From positions 1-32,573 of the forward strand of contig JAEUTU010000059.1 in the NCBI GenBank assembly GCA_016786925.1: a DNA stretch of 32,573 bases. Direction: 5' to 3'. Each line of letters starts with the position of its first letter. The first letter of the stretch is position 1. The notes under the pieces were generated by a model. The model was not told the origin of the DNA. It searched no databases and saw only the letters and a program-made list of their open reading frames with translations. A program made the translations under genes and the position numbers. Origin of the DNA: Bacteroidia bacterium. Lineage in GTDB: Bacteria; Bacteroidota; Bacteroidia; 2-12-FULL-35-15. Positions 25,234-32,573 of the stretch are shown in pieces.

Positions 25234-25274
25234 AATTAGAGGTGTTAGTAAGATGTATATCTTAAAATCTTCCG

Positions 25275-25282
25275 CAAAGATA
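25275..25282 (-). promoter_or_regulatory. Thioesterase gene -7 box
   Basis: On the minus strand TATCTTTG matches TAnnTTTG. The expected transcript start near 25268 leaves a leader of about 35 bp to the ATG at 25233. This supports the shorter protein. No clear -33 TTG is visible. Confidence 0.5.
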
Positions 25283-25332
25283 GACAATATGTTTATTTCC
25301 TTTGTACATTCGTTGTACCAAAAAACAAGATC

Positions 25333-25887
25333 ATGAGTTATTTATACATCAAAGCCCTTCACATTATTTTCATTGTAACATGGTTTGCAGGACTGTTTTA
25401 CATTGTCCGCCTGTTTATTTATCATACCGAAGCAGAGACCAAAGAAGAACCGGAAAGAAGTATTTTACAAAATCAGTATAAGATCATGGAAAAACGTTTA
25501 TGGTATGGCATTACCTGGCCATCCATGATACTTACAATGATCTTCGGACCTTGGGCATGGAGTTACAATTTCACTTATTACTTCACCTCCGCCTTTTTCA
25601 TTTTAAAACTATGCTTTGTAGGCGGATTGATCGCTTATCACATGCAATGTCATGTTATTTTCAAACAGCTTCAAAACAATGTGATTAAATATTCTTCTTT
25701 TAAACTCCGCATCTGGAATGAGGTAGCCACTATTTTTTTGGTAGCGATCGTATTCTTGATTGTATTAAAAAGCAATACAGGATTTGTTTGGGGTATGCTT
25801 GGTTTGATCATTTTTTCCGCGACATTACTATTAGCCATTAAGATCTACAAGAAGAGCAGAGAGAACAAAGAGAATAAGCAGGAATAA
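25333..25887 (+). CDS. hemJ: Protoporphyrinogen IX oxidase HemJ (CopD-like membrane protein)
   Basis: A 184-residue inner-membrane protein of the HemJ/UPF0093 family, which oxidises protoporphyrinogen IX to protoporphyrin IX in heme synthesis. The start MSYLYIKALHIIFIVTWFAG carries the conserved His10 in the first membrane helix, then LFYIVRLFIYH. Four to five hydrophobic segments follow, with ITWPSMILTMIFGPWAW, FFILKLCFVGGLIAYHMQCH and RIWNEVATIFLVAIVFLIVL (RxxNExxT is the family signature). The length is typical. The Lys/Glu-rich end is cytoplasmic. It diverges from the thioesterase gene and ends before a strong terminator. Confidence 0.93.
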   Translation: MSYLYIKALHIIFIVTWFAGLFYIVRLFIYHTEAETKEEPERSILQNQYKIMEKRLWYGITWPSMILTMIFGPWAWSYNFTYYFTSAFFILKLCFVGGLIAYHMQCHVIFKQLQNNVIKYSSFKLRIWNEVATIFLVAIVFLIVLKSNTGFVWGMLGLIIFSATLLLAIKIYKKSRENKENKQE

Positions 25888-25917
25888 ATATGTTTCACTA
25901 ATACGTTAGCCGCATAC

Positions 25918-25959
25918 AATTAAAAAAGGACTTGAAATTATTCAAGTCCTTTTTTAATT
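25918..25959. terminator. Bidirectional intrinsic terminator
   Basis: A 19 bp perfect stem (25918-25936 with 25941-25959) has core AAAAAAGGACTTGAA / TTCAAGTCCTTTTTT and the loop ATTA. The A run on one arm and the T run on the other make it work in both directions. It separates hemJ from the convergent solute-binding protein gene. Confidence 0.95.
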
Positions 25960-25974
25960 CTCCAGTTAAACTGA

Positions 25975-27729
25975 TTATTTCTTTTTCTCTTCTGCTTTTT
26001 GCTCTTTTGGTTCGATATACACGCGAGTAAAATCACGGTACTCCATTGCATTAGCAGGGAAATTTTTAACGTTCGTTTGAACTAAACGATAGTTCTCATC
26101 ATAGAATATTGGCATGATGGCAGCATCATCAATAGAAACTTGTTCTGCTTGTAAATACAATGCCATACGTTTTGCTTCATCTACTTCTTTTTGAGCGGCT
26201 ACAAACAATGAATCGAATTTAGGGCTCACGTAACGAGTGGTATTCAAATAAGACTTATCACTTAATTTAGCAGGAATATGCTTACTATAAAATAATGTCA
26301 AGAAAATCTCCGGATCCGGGTAATCTGCTACCCAACCAGCTCTCCAGAACAATGCTTTTCCTGTTTCAACACTTTCTAACTGTTCTGCAAATGGCATTAC
26401 ATTGATATCAATATCAATATTCAAATTCTCTTTCAACATTTTTTGGATCACCTCAGCAGTTTGAACGTTTCTGTCGCCACCACCTGAATTGATCTGTAAT
26501 GTTAATTTAGGGAATCCTTTACCATCAGGGTAACCTGCCTGAGCCATATACTTTCTTGCTTTATCAACATCAAATGTATATCCTTTCAATGATTTTGAAT
26601 CGTAGTTCTTGAAAGAAGGAGGAACGATACCGTAGTTGCCCGGGATTCCTTCACCTTGCAATGTGTAGTTCACGATCTTTTCACGATCGATCGCATGGTT
26701 AAATGCCAAACGAACTTCTTTTTTATTGAATACATCACTTTGATGTTGGAAACCATAATAGAAAACGCTCATTGCTGGAACCACTTGCATATCGAACGGT
26801 TGGTTACCTTGCTTCGCATTGTCTAATTCTCCTAAGATATCAGGGATCATTTCAATTGGTAAACGGAAGATCATATCCAAATTACCACGTTTGAATTCCA
26901 TTAATTCAGATTTCTTTTCTTTGATGAAAGAATACTTCACGGCATCTAAGTATGGTAATTGATTACCATGCTCATCTACGTTCCAGTAGTTAGGATTACG
27001 CTCTAAAATAACAGCTTCCCCTTCTTTTACACTCTTCATTTGGAAAGGACCTGTACCAACACATTTCACACGCATATCTACGCCATATTTCTCATATGCT
27101 TCTTGAGGATACAACCATCCACCTGGAGTAGATAGGATATTCAAGAAACCTGCATTAGGAGTCGACAAATTGATCTGTAATGTATAATCATCGATTACTT
27201 TTACTCCCGAAACACCACCTGCGATAGGCTTTTTATCAACGGTAGACTGATAATACTCATTTGCACCAACCACACGATCCTTGAAAGAGTTGTTGAATTG
27301 TTGGTTCTCAGGACTAGCTGTACAAAGCAAGTCAAAACAATATTTGAAATCTTTGGCTGTTACCTCGCGACCTTTTCCGTCAGCAAAGCAAGGATCATCA
27401 TGAAACTTAACACCTTTTCTCAAATGGAATGTCCATTGAGATGCATCTGCATTTTTTTCCCATTTCTCTGCTAAAGCAGGAACAACAGTAAGATCGGCTT
27501 GATTTAACTTTACCAAACCTTCGTAAACCTGATTGGCAATACGATGAGAAGTTACCTCTGTAATGTTTAGTGGGTACAAATTTCTAAAATCCTCTACCTC
27601 GTTCGTTCTGAATACACCACCATAATATACGCCACCATTGGCTTTGCGAGCTTCTCCTGTAGTTCCGCTATCGCCTCCACAAGATGCCAACAAACCGGCA
27701 GCAAATAACAAATAAATTACTTTTTTCAT
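25975..27729 (-). CDS. ABC transporter substrate-binding lipoprotein, family 5 (peptide type)
   Basis: A 584-residue lipoprotein of the bacterial extracellular solute-binding protein family 5 (OppA/DppA type). Signal MKKVIYLLFAAGLLASCGG has lipobox LASC and Cys17. The domain runs through NLYPLNITEVTSHRIANQVY, LAEKWEKNADASQWTFHLRK, GVKFHDDPCFADGKGREVTA and DFKYCFDLLC. It continues with VKCVGTGPFQMKSV, LERNPNYWNVDEHGNQLPYL, RLAFNHAIDREKIV and RAGWVADYPDPEIFL, all standard family 5 segments. It binds peptides or similar ligands in the periplasm and hands them to an ABC permease. No permease or ATPase gene is adjacent, so it is an orphan here. The acidic/Lys tail EPKEQKAEEKKK is unusual but not significant. 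Confidence 0.92.
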   Translation of the reverse strand: MKKVIYLLFAAGLLASCGGDSGTTGEARKANGGVYYGGVFRTNEVEDFRNLYPLNITEVTSHRIANQVYEGLVKLNQADLTVVPALAEKWEKNADASQWTFHLRKGVKFHDDPCFADGKGREVTAKDFKYCFDLLCTASPENQQFNNSFKDRVVGANEYYQSTVDKKPIAGGVSGVKVIDDYTLQINLSTPNAGFLNILSTPGGWLYPQEAYEKYGVDMRVKCVGTGPFQMKSVKEGEAVILERNPNYWNVDEHGNQLPYLDAVKYSFIKEKKSELMEFKRGNLDMIFRLPIEMIPDILGELDNAKQGNQPFDMQVVPAMSVFYYGFQHQSDVFNKKEVRLAFNHAIDREKIVNYTLQGEGIPGNYGIVPPSFKNYDSKSLKGYTFDVDKARKYMAQAGYPDGKGFPKLTLQINSGGGDRNVQTAEVIQKMLKENLNIDIDINVMPFAEQLESVETGKALFWRAGWVADYPDPEIFLTLFYSKHIPAKLSDKSYLNTTRYVSPKFDSLFVAAQKEVDEAKRMALYLQAEQVSIDDAAIMPIFYDENYRLVQTNVKNFPANAMEYRDFTRVYIEPKEQKAEEKKK

Positions 27730-27762
27730 ACTAATAGTTTATGAGTTTAATTTCATGAACCA

Positions 27763-27770
27763 CAAATATA
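27763..27770 (-). promoter_or_regulatory. Solute-binding protein gene -7 box
   Basis: On the minus strand TATATTTG matches TAnnTTTG, 33 bp before the ATG at 27729. The -33 position reads GTG rather than TTG. Confidence 0.5.
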
Positions 27771-27831
27771 TAGAATATCTGTAAAAATCACACAGTTTTC
27801 GTACAATTTCTGATTTTTTAACGATGAACGG

Positions 27832-28599
27832 CTAAAAATCAATTTCTAAAAGCACAGGGCAATGATCGGAATGCTTTGCTTCCGGTAAAATTGCGGCTCT
27901 TTTCATGTTAGATTCCAGGTTTTTACTGACCAAATTATAATCGATCCGCCAACCCAGGTTTTTAGCTCTGGCATTGGCTCTGAAGCTCCACCAACTGTAA
28001 TTATGAGGCTCTTTATTAAAATGACGGAAACTATCAACGAATCCCGATTTCATGAAATTATCGATCCATTCCCTCTCTTCGGGTAAAAAACCACTGCTGT
28101 TGGCATTGCTTTTCGGATTATGAATATCGATCGGCTGATGACAGATGTTGTAATCTCCGCAGATGATCAACTTCGGGCGCTCTTTCTTCAGTTGATCGAT
28201 GTATTTCTGAAAATCAGCCAGCCATTTCATTTTAAAAGCCTGGCGATCTTCTCCACTGCTACCACTTGGATGATAAACACTCATAACTGAAACATCGCCA
28301 TAGTCAGCCCTCAGTACTCTACCCTCGAGATCGTATTCCTTTATACCACATCCATACTCAATATAATCGGGCTTTTTCTTCGTAAATATCGCTACACCGC
28401 TATACCCCTTTTTTTGAGCCGGATACCAATAGTGATGGTAGCCTGCATTCTCAAAGACACTCACATCGATCTGCCCCGGTTCCGCTTTTATTTCCTGCAA
28501 ACAAACAATATCCGGATCTGCAGCTTTCATCCAATCCATAAATCCTTTACTCATGGCCGAACGGATGCCATTTACATTATAGGTTATAATTTTTGTCAT
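27832..28599 (-). CDS. xth: Exodeoxyribonuclease III (AP endonuclease)
   Basis: A 255-residue cytoplasmic DNA-repair enzyme of the ExoIII/ExoA family, which cuts at abasic sites and trims 3' blocks. Motifs are ITYNVNGIRSAM at the start, VCLQEIKAEPGQ (metal Glu), YPAQKKGYSGVAIFTKKKP, YHPSGSSG, IICGDYNICHQPIDIHNPK (catalytic Asp and Asn), WWSFRANARAKNLGWRIDYN and KHSDHCPVLLEI (catalytic Asp-His pair). The length is normal. It is divergent from the large outer-membrane protein gene. A -7 box lies 25 bp upstream of its ATG. Confidence 0.95.
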   Translation of the reverse strand: MTKIITYNVNGIRSAMSKGFMDWMKAADPDIVCLQEIKAEPGQIDVSVFENAGYHHYWYPAQKKGYSGVAIFTKKKPDYIEYGCGIKEYDLEGRVLRADYGDVSVMSVYHPSGSSGEDRQAFKMKWLADFQKYIDQLKKERPKLIICGDYNICHQPIDIHNPKSNANSSGFLPEEREWIDNFMKSGFVDSFRHFNKEPHNYSWWSFRANARAKNLGWRIDYNLVSKNLESNMKRAAILPEAKHSDHCPVLLEIDF

Positions 28600-28624
28600 T
28601 TTTAAACGTATTATGATAGGATAA

Positions 28625-28632
28625 CAAATGTA
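28625..28632 (-). promoter_or_regulatory. Exodeoxyribonuclease gene -7 box
   Basis: On the minus strand TACATTTG matches TAnnTTTG, 25 bp before the ATG at 28599. It lies 36 bp from the plus-strand -7 box at 28668, so the two divergent promoters would overlap. Confidence 0.5.
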
Positions 28633-28647
28633 TAAAATGCTTTGTTA

Positions 28648-28675
28648 TTGAACATATTTAGTACTTTTAATTTTG
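28648..28675 (+). promoter_or_regulatory. Promoter-like TTG-N17-TAnnTTTG at the start of the large outer-membrane gene
   Basis: TTG (28648-28650), then 17 bp, then TAATTTTG (28668-28675). Another TTTG at 28641-28644 gives 23 bp. Both spacings fit the Bacteroidota promoter. The last G of the box is the G of the best start codon (GTG at 28675), so either the match is fortuitous or translation starts further in. Confidence 0.4.
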
Positions 28676-31600
28676 TGATTGCACATAGATCTATATTGTT
28701 ATTTCTTTTCCTTTCCTTGAGCAGCCTCTGTTTTTCACAGGCAAATGGGAATGTGCATTCCAAAACGATCAAGATCAGCTCCGACACCATCCAATTGGAT
28801 ACACTAAGTCTTATTCCGGGCAGTATTATTATTAAAAAAAGTGATGGGACAATGATCGATACCAGCCTGTTTTACATTGACCATGCGAATGGAAAACTCA
28901 TACTGAATAGAAAAAAAATGAACGGTGAGAACATCTTTTTGGATTCGATCCAAACAGAATACAAGACATTCCCTCATTTATTTACACAGGAAACAAAGCA
29001 CAAAGACATAAAGAATATTCGTCCCGATAACAAAGGATTTATAAACCCTTTCGCATATACGATCGACAATAAAAATGATGACATCTTTAAAATGGATGGT
29101 TTGAATAAAACCGGAAGTATTTCAAGAGGGATCACCATTGGAAGTAATCAGGATATGGTTGTTAATTCGAATTTGAATTTGCAATTATCAGGAAAATTAA
29201 ACAACGATATAGAGATCTTATTAGCAGCAACGGACAACAACATTCCGATTCAACCGGATGGAAATACTCAACAACTTCAGGAATTTGATAAAGTATTTAT
29301 TCAACTCTCGAAGAACAAAACAAAATTAATTGCAGGCGACTTTCAGATGACACGCCCCAAAAGCTATTTTATGAATTTTTATAAAAAAGCACAGGGATTA
29401 AATTTCTCAACAACACTCACTACCAATGAAAATAAAAAAGAAAAGCAAGGAACTTATTCAACGAGTTTAAGTGCTGCTGTTTCGAGAGGTAAATTTGCAC
29501 GAAATCAAATACAGGGAATTGAAAGTAATCAAGGGCCATACCGCCTAAGAGGAGCAGAAAATGAGTTGTTCATTATCGTTTTATCAGGAACAGAAAAAGT
29601 GTATATCGATGGCCGCTTATTGGATAGAGGGCAAGAAAACGATTACATCATAAATTACAATACAGCAGAGATCACATTTACAGCAAAACAACTCATCACC
29701 AAAGACAAACGGATCGTAGTGGAATTTCAATATTCAGACAAAAACTATGCTCGTTCACTCGTACATTTTGGGAATGATTATGAACAAGGGAAATTAAAAT
29801 TGCACTTGCATATTTATTCCGAACAGGATAGTAAAAATCAGCCTTTGCAACAGGATCTGACACCCGAACAAAAAGCCTTATTAGGCAATATCGGAGACAC
29901 TTTATCACTCGCTGTAACACCTAGCTTCGACAGTGTCGCCTTTACCAATAGTGAAGTGTTATATTTTAAAACTGATACCACAATCGGTACACGAACATTT
30001 CAAAATGTATTTTTTTACAACACCAATGCCGACAGTGCTCATTACAGAGTAACCTTTAGCAATGTGGGAACCAACAGGGGAAATTATATTCAAATAAATT
30101 CAAGTGCGAACGGAAAAGTATTTAAATGGGTAATGCCCGACACGATCACAAACACACCACAAGGGAATTACGAACCTGTTGTACAGTTGATCACACCTAA
30201 GAAAAAACAAATGGTGACTGCCGGTATCGACTATGACTTTTCTAAAAAAAGTAAATTAAATATTGAAGCTGCACTTACCAATAATGACATCAACACCTTC
30301 TCTTCCTATAACAGCAATGATGATATTGGATATGGCTTAAAAGTAAATTTTGACAATGCGTTACTCTTACAAAAAACAAAATCGGCCGATTCTACATCAC
30401 ACGAACTGAATTTGGTAAGCAACGTTAATTATGAGTTTGTACAAAAATATTTTTCTCCAATAGAACGATACAGAAGCATTGAATTTGAAAGGGATTGGAA
30501 CAGAGGAGCACTCGCTACAGTGAATAAAGATCAACATATTATCGGAGCCGGAATTGGTTTGGTTCAGAAAGGAATCGGTTCAATTGGCTATAAATTCAAC
30601 GCCTTTTTAGAAGAAACAAATTACAGCGCCAACAAACACATGGCCAACCTTAGCTACACAAACAAAGGATTAAACATCCGTTACGATGGGAGTTTGTTAA
30701 GTTCGGCAAGTAATCAAAATACCAATTTTTACCGGCATAAAAGTTTTGTTTCACAAAAAATAAAATGGATAACGATCGGAGCAAAAGATGAATTTGAACG
30801 AAACTTATTCTCACTAACTAAGAATGACTCATTACTCGTTAACAGCTATCAATTCTGGGAATGGCAGGCATTTGCACAAAACAGCGACACAACCAAAAAC
30901 AGATATGGCATCAACTATAAACAACGCACCGATCATGCTGTAAAAAATTCAACTAGCAGTTCCTTGCTTTCACGTGCTGCTTTTGCCGAAAGTTATGGCG
31001 GCTTTTTTGAATTGATCAAAAACCCAAACAATCAACTAAAGATCAATGCAGCATACAGACGACTGCAGATCATTGATTCCACGATCACGTCTCAAAAACA
31101 GGACAATTCATTGGTAGGAAGAATTGAATACAATGTACGTTTGTTAAAAGGTGTTATTTACTCCAATACATTTTATGAAATTGGATCGGGCTTAGAGATC
31201 AAAAAGGAGTTTTCCTACCTTGAAGTTGCCCCCGGACAAGGTATTTATACCTGGATCGATTACAATGAAAATGGGGTAAAAGAATTAAATGAGTTTGAAA
31301 TATCTGCTTTCCCCGATCAGGCAACCTACATCAAAGTGTATACACCCACAAATGAGTATGTAAAAACGTACACCAATCAATTTAGTCAAACACTTACCAT
31401 CAAACCGGGGGTGGCATGGGCGAATAAAAAGGGAATCAAAAAATTCATTTCCAGATTTTCAAATCAAACGTCCTATCGTATTGATAGAAAATCGAACGAA
31501 AGTGATATTAGCAAGGCATACAACCCATTCTTAGCAGAAACCAATGATAGCACATTAATGACACTTAATTCATTGTTCAGAAACACATTATTTATCAATC

Positions 31601-32211
31601 AACTTAGCCCGGTATTTGGTTTGGATATCACTTTTCAGGATGTAAGAAATAAATCTTTACTTGTAAATGGATTCGAGGCTCGAAAAAACCAATATTATGA
31701 AGGTCGCTTACGTTGGAATATTTCTCAAAAATTTAGCCTGAACGCATCCGGAAAATCGGGTATAAAAGCCAGCAGCTCTCAATTTTTCAGCTCCAGAGAC
31801 TATGAGATCACTTTTTACGAGTTGGAGCCTAAGATCAATTATCAACCCAACACTTCTTTCAGGGCAAGTGTTTCGTTTAGATACACCGATAAGCAAAATA
31901 AAGCCGAACTGGGTGCTCAAAGAGCTACTCTGCAGGATTATGGAGCTGAGATCAAATACAATGTACTAAATAAAGGTAGTTTAAATGCAAAGGTGGATTA
32001 CATACAGATACAGTTTAATGGCCTGCAAAACACTTCACTTGCATTTGAGATGCTGGATGCTTTGAAAGTTGGTCAAAATATTACCTGGGGACTCTCCTAT
32101 CAACGTAATTTATCGAATAATTTACAGCTGAGTCTAACCTATGATGGACGCTCATCTGAAGGTAGTAAAACGATCCATACAGGAGGCGCCCAGGTAAGAG
32201 CGTACTTCTAA
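28675..32211 (+). CDS. Large outer-membrane beta-barrel protein, uncharacterised
   Basis: About 1178 residues if started at GTG 28675, which gives the signal peptide MIAHRSILLFLFLSLSSLCFS followed by Gln. TTG at 28642 would add 11 residues; no ATG is available. Residues about 130-260 look like barrel strands and conserved turns (GSISRGITIGSNQDMVVN, NNIPIQPDGNTQQLQEFDKV, AGDFQMTRPKSYFMNFYKK). About 290-370 is a compact beta domain (YRLRGAENELF, LSGTEKVYIDGRLLDRG, DYIINYNTAEITFT, VEFQYSDKNYARS). A C-terminal barrel ends GGAQVRAYF, with the terminal Phe typical of outer-membrane barrels. An EF-hand-like loop lies near residues 862-873. Proteins with these blocks recur in Bacteroidota without a name. 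The blocks faintly recall the huge T9SS channel SprA, but size and motifs do not justify that name. Confidence 0.8.
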   Translation: MIAHRSILLFLFLSLSSLCFSQANGNVHSKTIKISSDTIQLDTLSLIPGSIIIKKSDGTMIDTSLFYIDHANGKLILNRKKMNGENIFLDSIQTEYKTFPHLFTQETKHKDIKNIRPDNKGFINPFAYTIDNKNDDIFKMDGLNKTGSISRGITIGSNQDMVVNSNLNLQLSGKLNNDIEILLAATDNNIPIQPDGNTQQLQEFDKVFIQLSKNKTKLIAGDFQMTRPKSYFMNFYKKAQGLNFSTTLTTNENKKEKQGTYSTSLSAAVSRGKFARNQIQGIESNQGPYRLRGAENELFIIVLSGTEKVYIDGRLLDRGQENDYIINYNTAEITFTAKQLITKDKRIVVEFQYSDKNYARSLVHFGNDYEQGKLKLHLHIYSEQDSKNQPLQQDLTPEQKALLGNIGDTLSLAVTPSFDSVAFTNSEVLYFKTDTTIGTRTFQNVFFYNTNADSAHYRVTFSNVGTNRGNYIQINSSANGKVFKWVMPDTITNTPQGNYEPVVQLITPKKKQMVTAGIDYDFSKKSKLNIEAALTNNDINTFSSYNSNDDIGYGLKVNFDNALLLQKTKSADSTSHELNLVSNVNYEFVQKYFSPIERYRSIEFERDWNRGALATVNKDQHIIGAGIGLVQKGIGSIGYKFNAFLEETNYSANKHMANLSYTNKGLNIRYDGSLLSSASNQNTNFYRHKSFVSQKIKWITIGAKDEFERNLFSLTKNDSLLVNSYQFWEWQAFAQNSDTTKNRYGINYKQRTDHAVKNSTSSSLLSRAAFAESYGGFFELIKNPNNQLKINAAYRRLQIIDSTITSQKQDNSLVGRIEYNVRLLKGVIYSNTFYEIGSGLEIKKEFSYLEVAPGQGIYTWIDYNENGVKELNEFEISAFPDQATYIKVYTPTNEYVKTYTNQFSQTLTIKPGVAWANKKGIKKFISRFSNQTSYRIDRKSNESDISKAYNPFLAETNDSTLMTLNSLFRNTLFINQLSPVFGLDITFQDVRNKSLLVNGFEARKNQYYEGRLRWNISQKFSLNASGKSGIKASSSQFFSSRDYEITFYELEPKINYQPNTSFRASVSFRYTDKQNKAELGAQRATLQDYGAEIKYNVLNKGSLNAKVDYIQIQFNGLQNTSLAFEMLDALKVGQNITWGLSYQRNLSNNLQLSLTYDGRSSEGSKTIHTGGAQVRAYF

Positions 32212-32273
32212 ATATTACTATTATTTTTTCGTTACCATTTCATTATCTGTTAATTACTATTAATAACTGACTG

Positions 32274-32302
32274 TTGACTTCCCAAAAAAAGTGGTACATT
32301 TG
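32274..32302 (+). promoter_or_regulatory. Consensus promoter (TTG-N18-TAnnTTTG)
   Basis: TTG (32274-32276) is followed after 18 bp by TACATTTG (32295-32302), an exact match to both Bacteroidota promoter elements. The expected start point is near 32309, which gives a long leader of about 104 bp before the ATG at 32413. Confidence 0.75.
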
Positions 32303-32317
32303 TATCGTCTTTTAAAA

Positions 32318-32377
32318 GAAGTGATCATCCTACAAGAGACCTCCCTATCTACAAGGAGGTTAATCCGAAACCACTTC
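32318..32377 (+). promoter_or_regulatory. Structured 5' leader of the lamin-tail-domain gene
   Basis: Within the predicted leader, GAAGTG (32318-32323) can pair with CACTTC (32372-32377), enclosing a hairpin of ACCTCC (32339-32344) and GGAGGT (32355-32360). There is no T tract, so it is not a terminator. It does not match a riboswitch class I can recognise. Confidence 0.35.
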
Positions 32378-32412
32378 GACAACAAATTGTAACCATTTTA
32401 ATAATAATAAAC

Positions 32413-32573
32413 ATGAAAAAACTATTACTTTCAGTTTTTGCTTTCGCGTCTGCTATTATCGCAAATGCACAGTGTACTGACTTGATCATTTCTGAGTATG
32501 TAGAAGGAACAAGTAACAATAAAGCATTAGAGATCTTTAATCCTACTCCTAATGCTATTTCTTTAAATAACAA
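32413..32573 (+). CDS. Secreted lamin-tail-domain (LTD) protein, 5' part only
   Basis: The first 53 codons of a gene cut by the window edge. Signal peptide MKKLLLSVFAFASAIIANA is followed by Gln. The mature part begins CTDLIISEYVEGTSNNKALE then IFNPTPNAIS, the characteristic first strand of the lamin tail domain (LTD). In Bacteroidota this domain often sits at the N-terminus of T9SS-secreted extracellular nucleases or large surface proteins. The 3' part is missing, so the partner domains and sorting signal cannot be seen. The ATG follows a consensus promoter and a long leader. Confidence 0.85.
   Translation, partial: MKKLLLSVFAFASAIIANAQCTDLIISEYVEGTSNNKALEIFNPTPNAISLNN

Noticed and set aside
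25234..25287. An 18-codon N-terminal extension of the thioesterase
   Set aside because: A -7 promoter box at 25275-25282 predicts transcription starting inside it. The shorter protein begins like other family members.
32355..32360. GGAGGT as a Shine-Dalgarno site
   Set aside because: It is 52 bp before the ATG, has no start codon at usable distance, and pairs in a hairpin.
32349..32573. Minus-strand open frame at the right edge
   Set aside because: It is fully antisense to the lamin-tail-domain gene, which has a signal peptide and promoter.

Overview
The window reads as chromosomal DNA of a member of the Bacteroidota. The reasons are the AT-rich base composition, the near absence of Shine-Dalgarno sites, repeated matches to the Bacteroidota promoter -7 box TAnnTTTG, the gliding genes gldB and gldC, a PorP/SprF protein, type IX secretion (T9SS) type B C-terminal sorting domains, and exported proteins that nearly all start with Gln after signal-peptide cleavage. 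The genus cannot be told from the sequence. No tRNA, rRNA, CRISPR array, insertion sequence or phage gene is visible, and no stretch of 300 bases or more lacks a gene.

Region 1 (1-13.5 kb) is a cell-surface region. A small carboxypeptidase-regulatory-like exported protein diverges from an 8.5 kb gene for a 2837-residue SprB-like adhesin. That protein has a signal peptide, an N-terminal domain, 30 SprB-type repeats, two Ig-like domains and a type B sorting domain, and it starts at TTG. A PorP/SprF partner gene follows 36 bp later. Next come an unlisted 53-residue membrane protein and an outer-membrane barrel protein, then a strong bidirectional terminator. Convergent to these is a second type B sorted protein with a PKD domain.

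Region 2 (13.6-18.1 kb) holds gldC and gldB on the minus strand. They diverge from a barrel protein, nadE and murF on the plus strand. This links gliding/T9SS lipoproteins with NAD and peptidoglycan synthesis.

Region 3 (18.1-28.6 kb) is mostly housekeeping: trhO (tRNA U34 hydroxylation), an SDR-type threonine dehydrogenase, a MORN-repeat protein, then cysS, a lipoprotein glutaminyl cyclase and a GT9 glycosyltransferase as an overlapping cluster. A hotdog thioesterase, hemJ, a family 5 solute-binding lipoprotein and an exodeoxyribonuclease III follow.

Region 4 (28.6-32.6 kb) holds a large uncharacterised outer-membrane protein (about 1178 residues) and the start of a secreted lamin-tail-domain protein behind a consensus promoter and a structured leader.

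The main theme is surface export. T9SS cargo, a PorP/SprF partner, gldB/gldC and a periplasmic glutaminyl cyclase that could cap the N-terminal Gln of eight exported proteins in this window lie close together. The most striking raw signals are in the giant adhesin: two cysteines per repeat are present or absent strictly together, and 1,796 consecutive residues contain no Lys or Arg.
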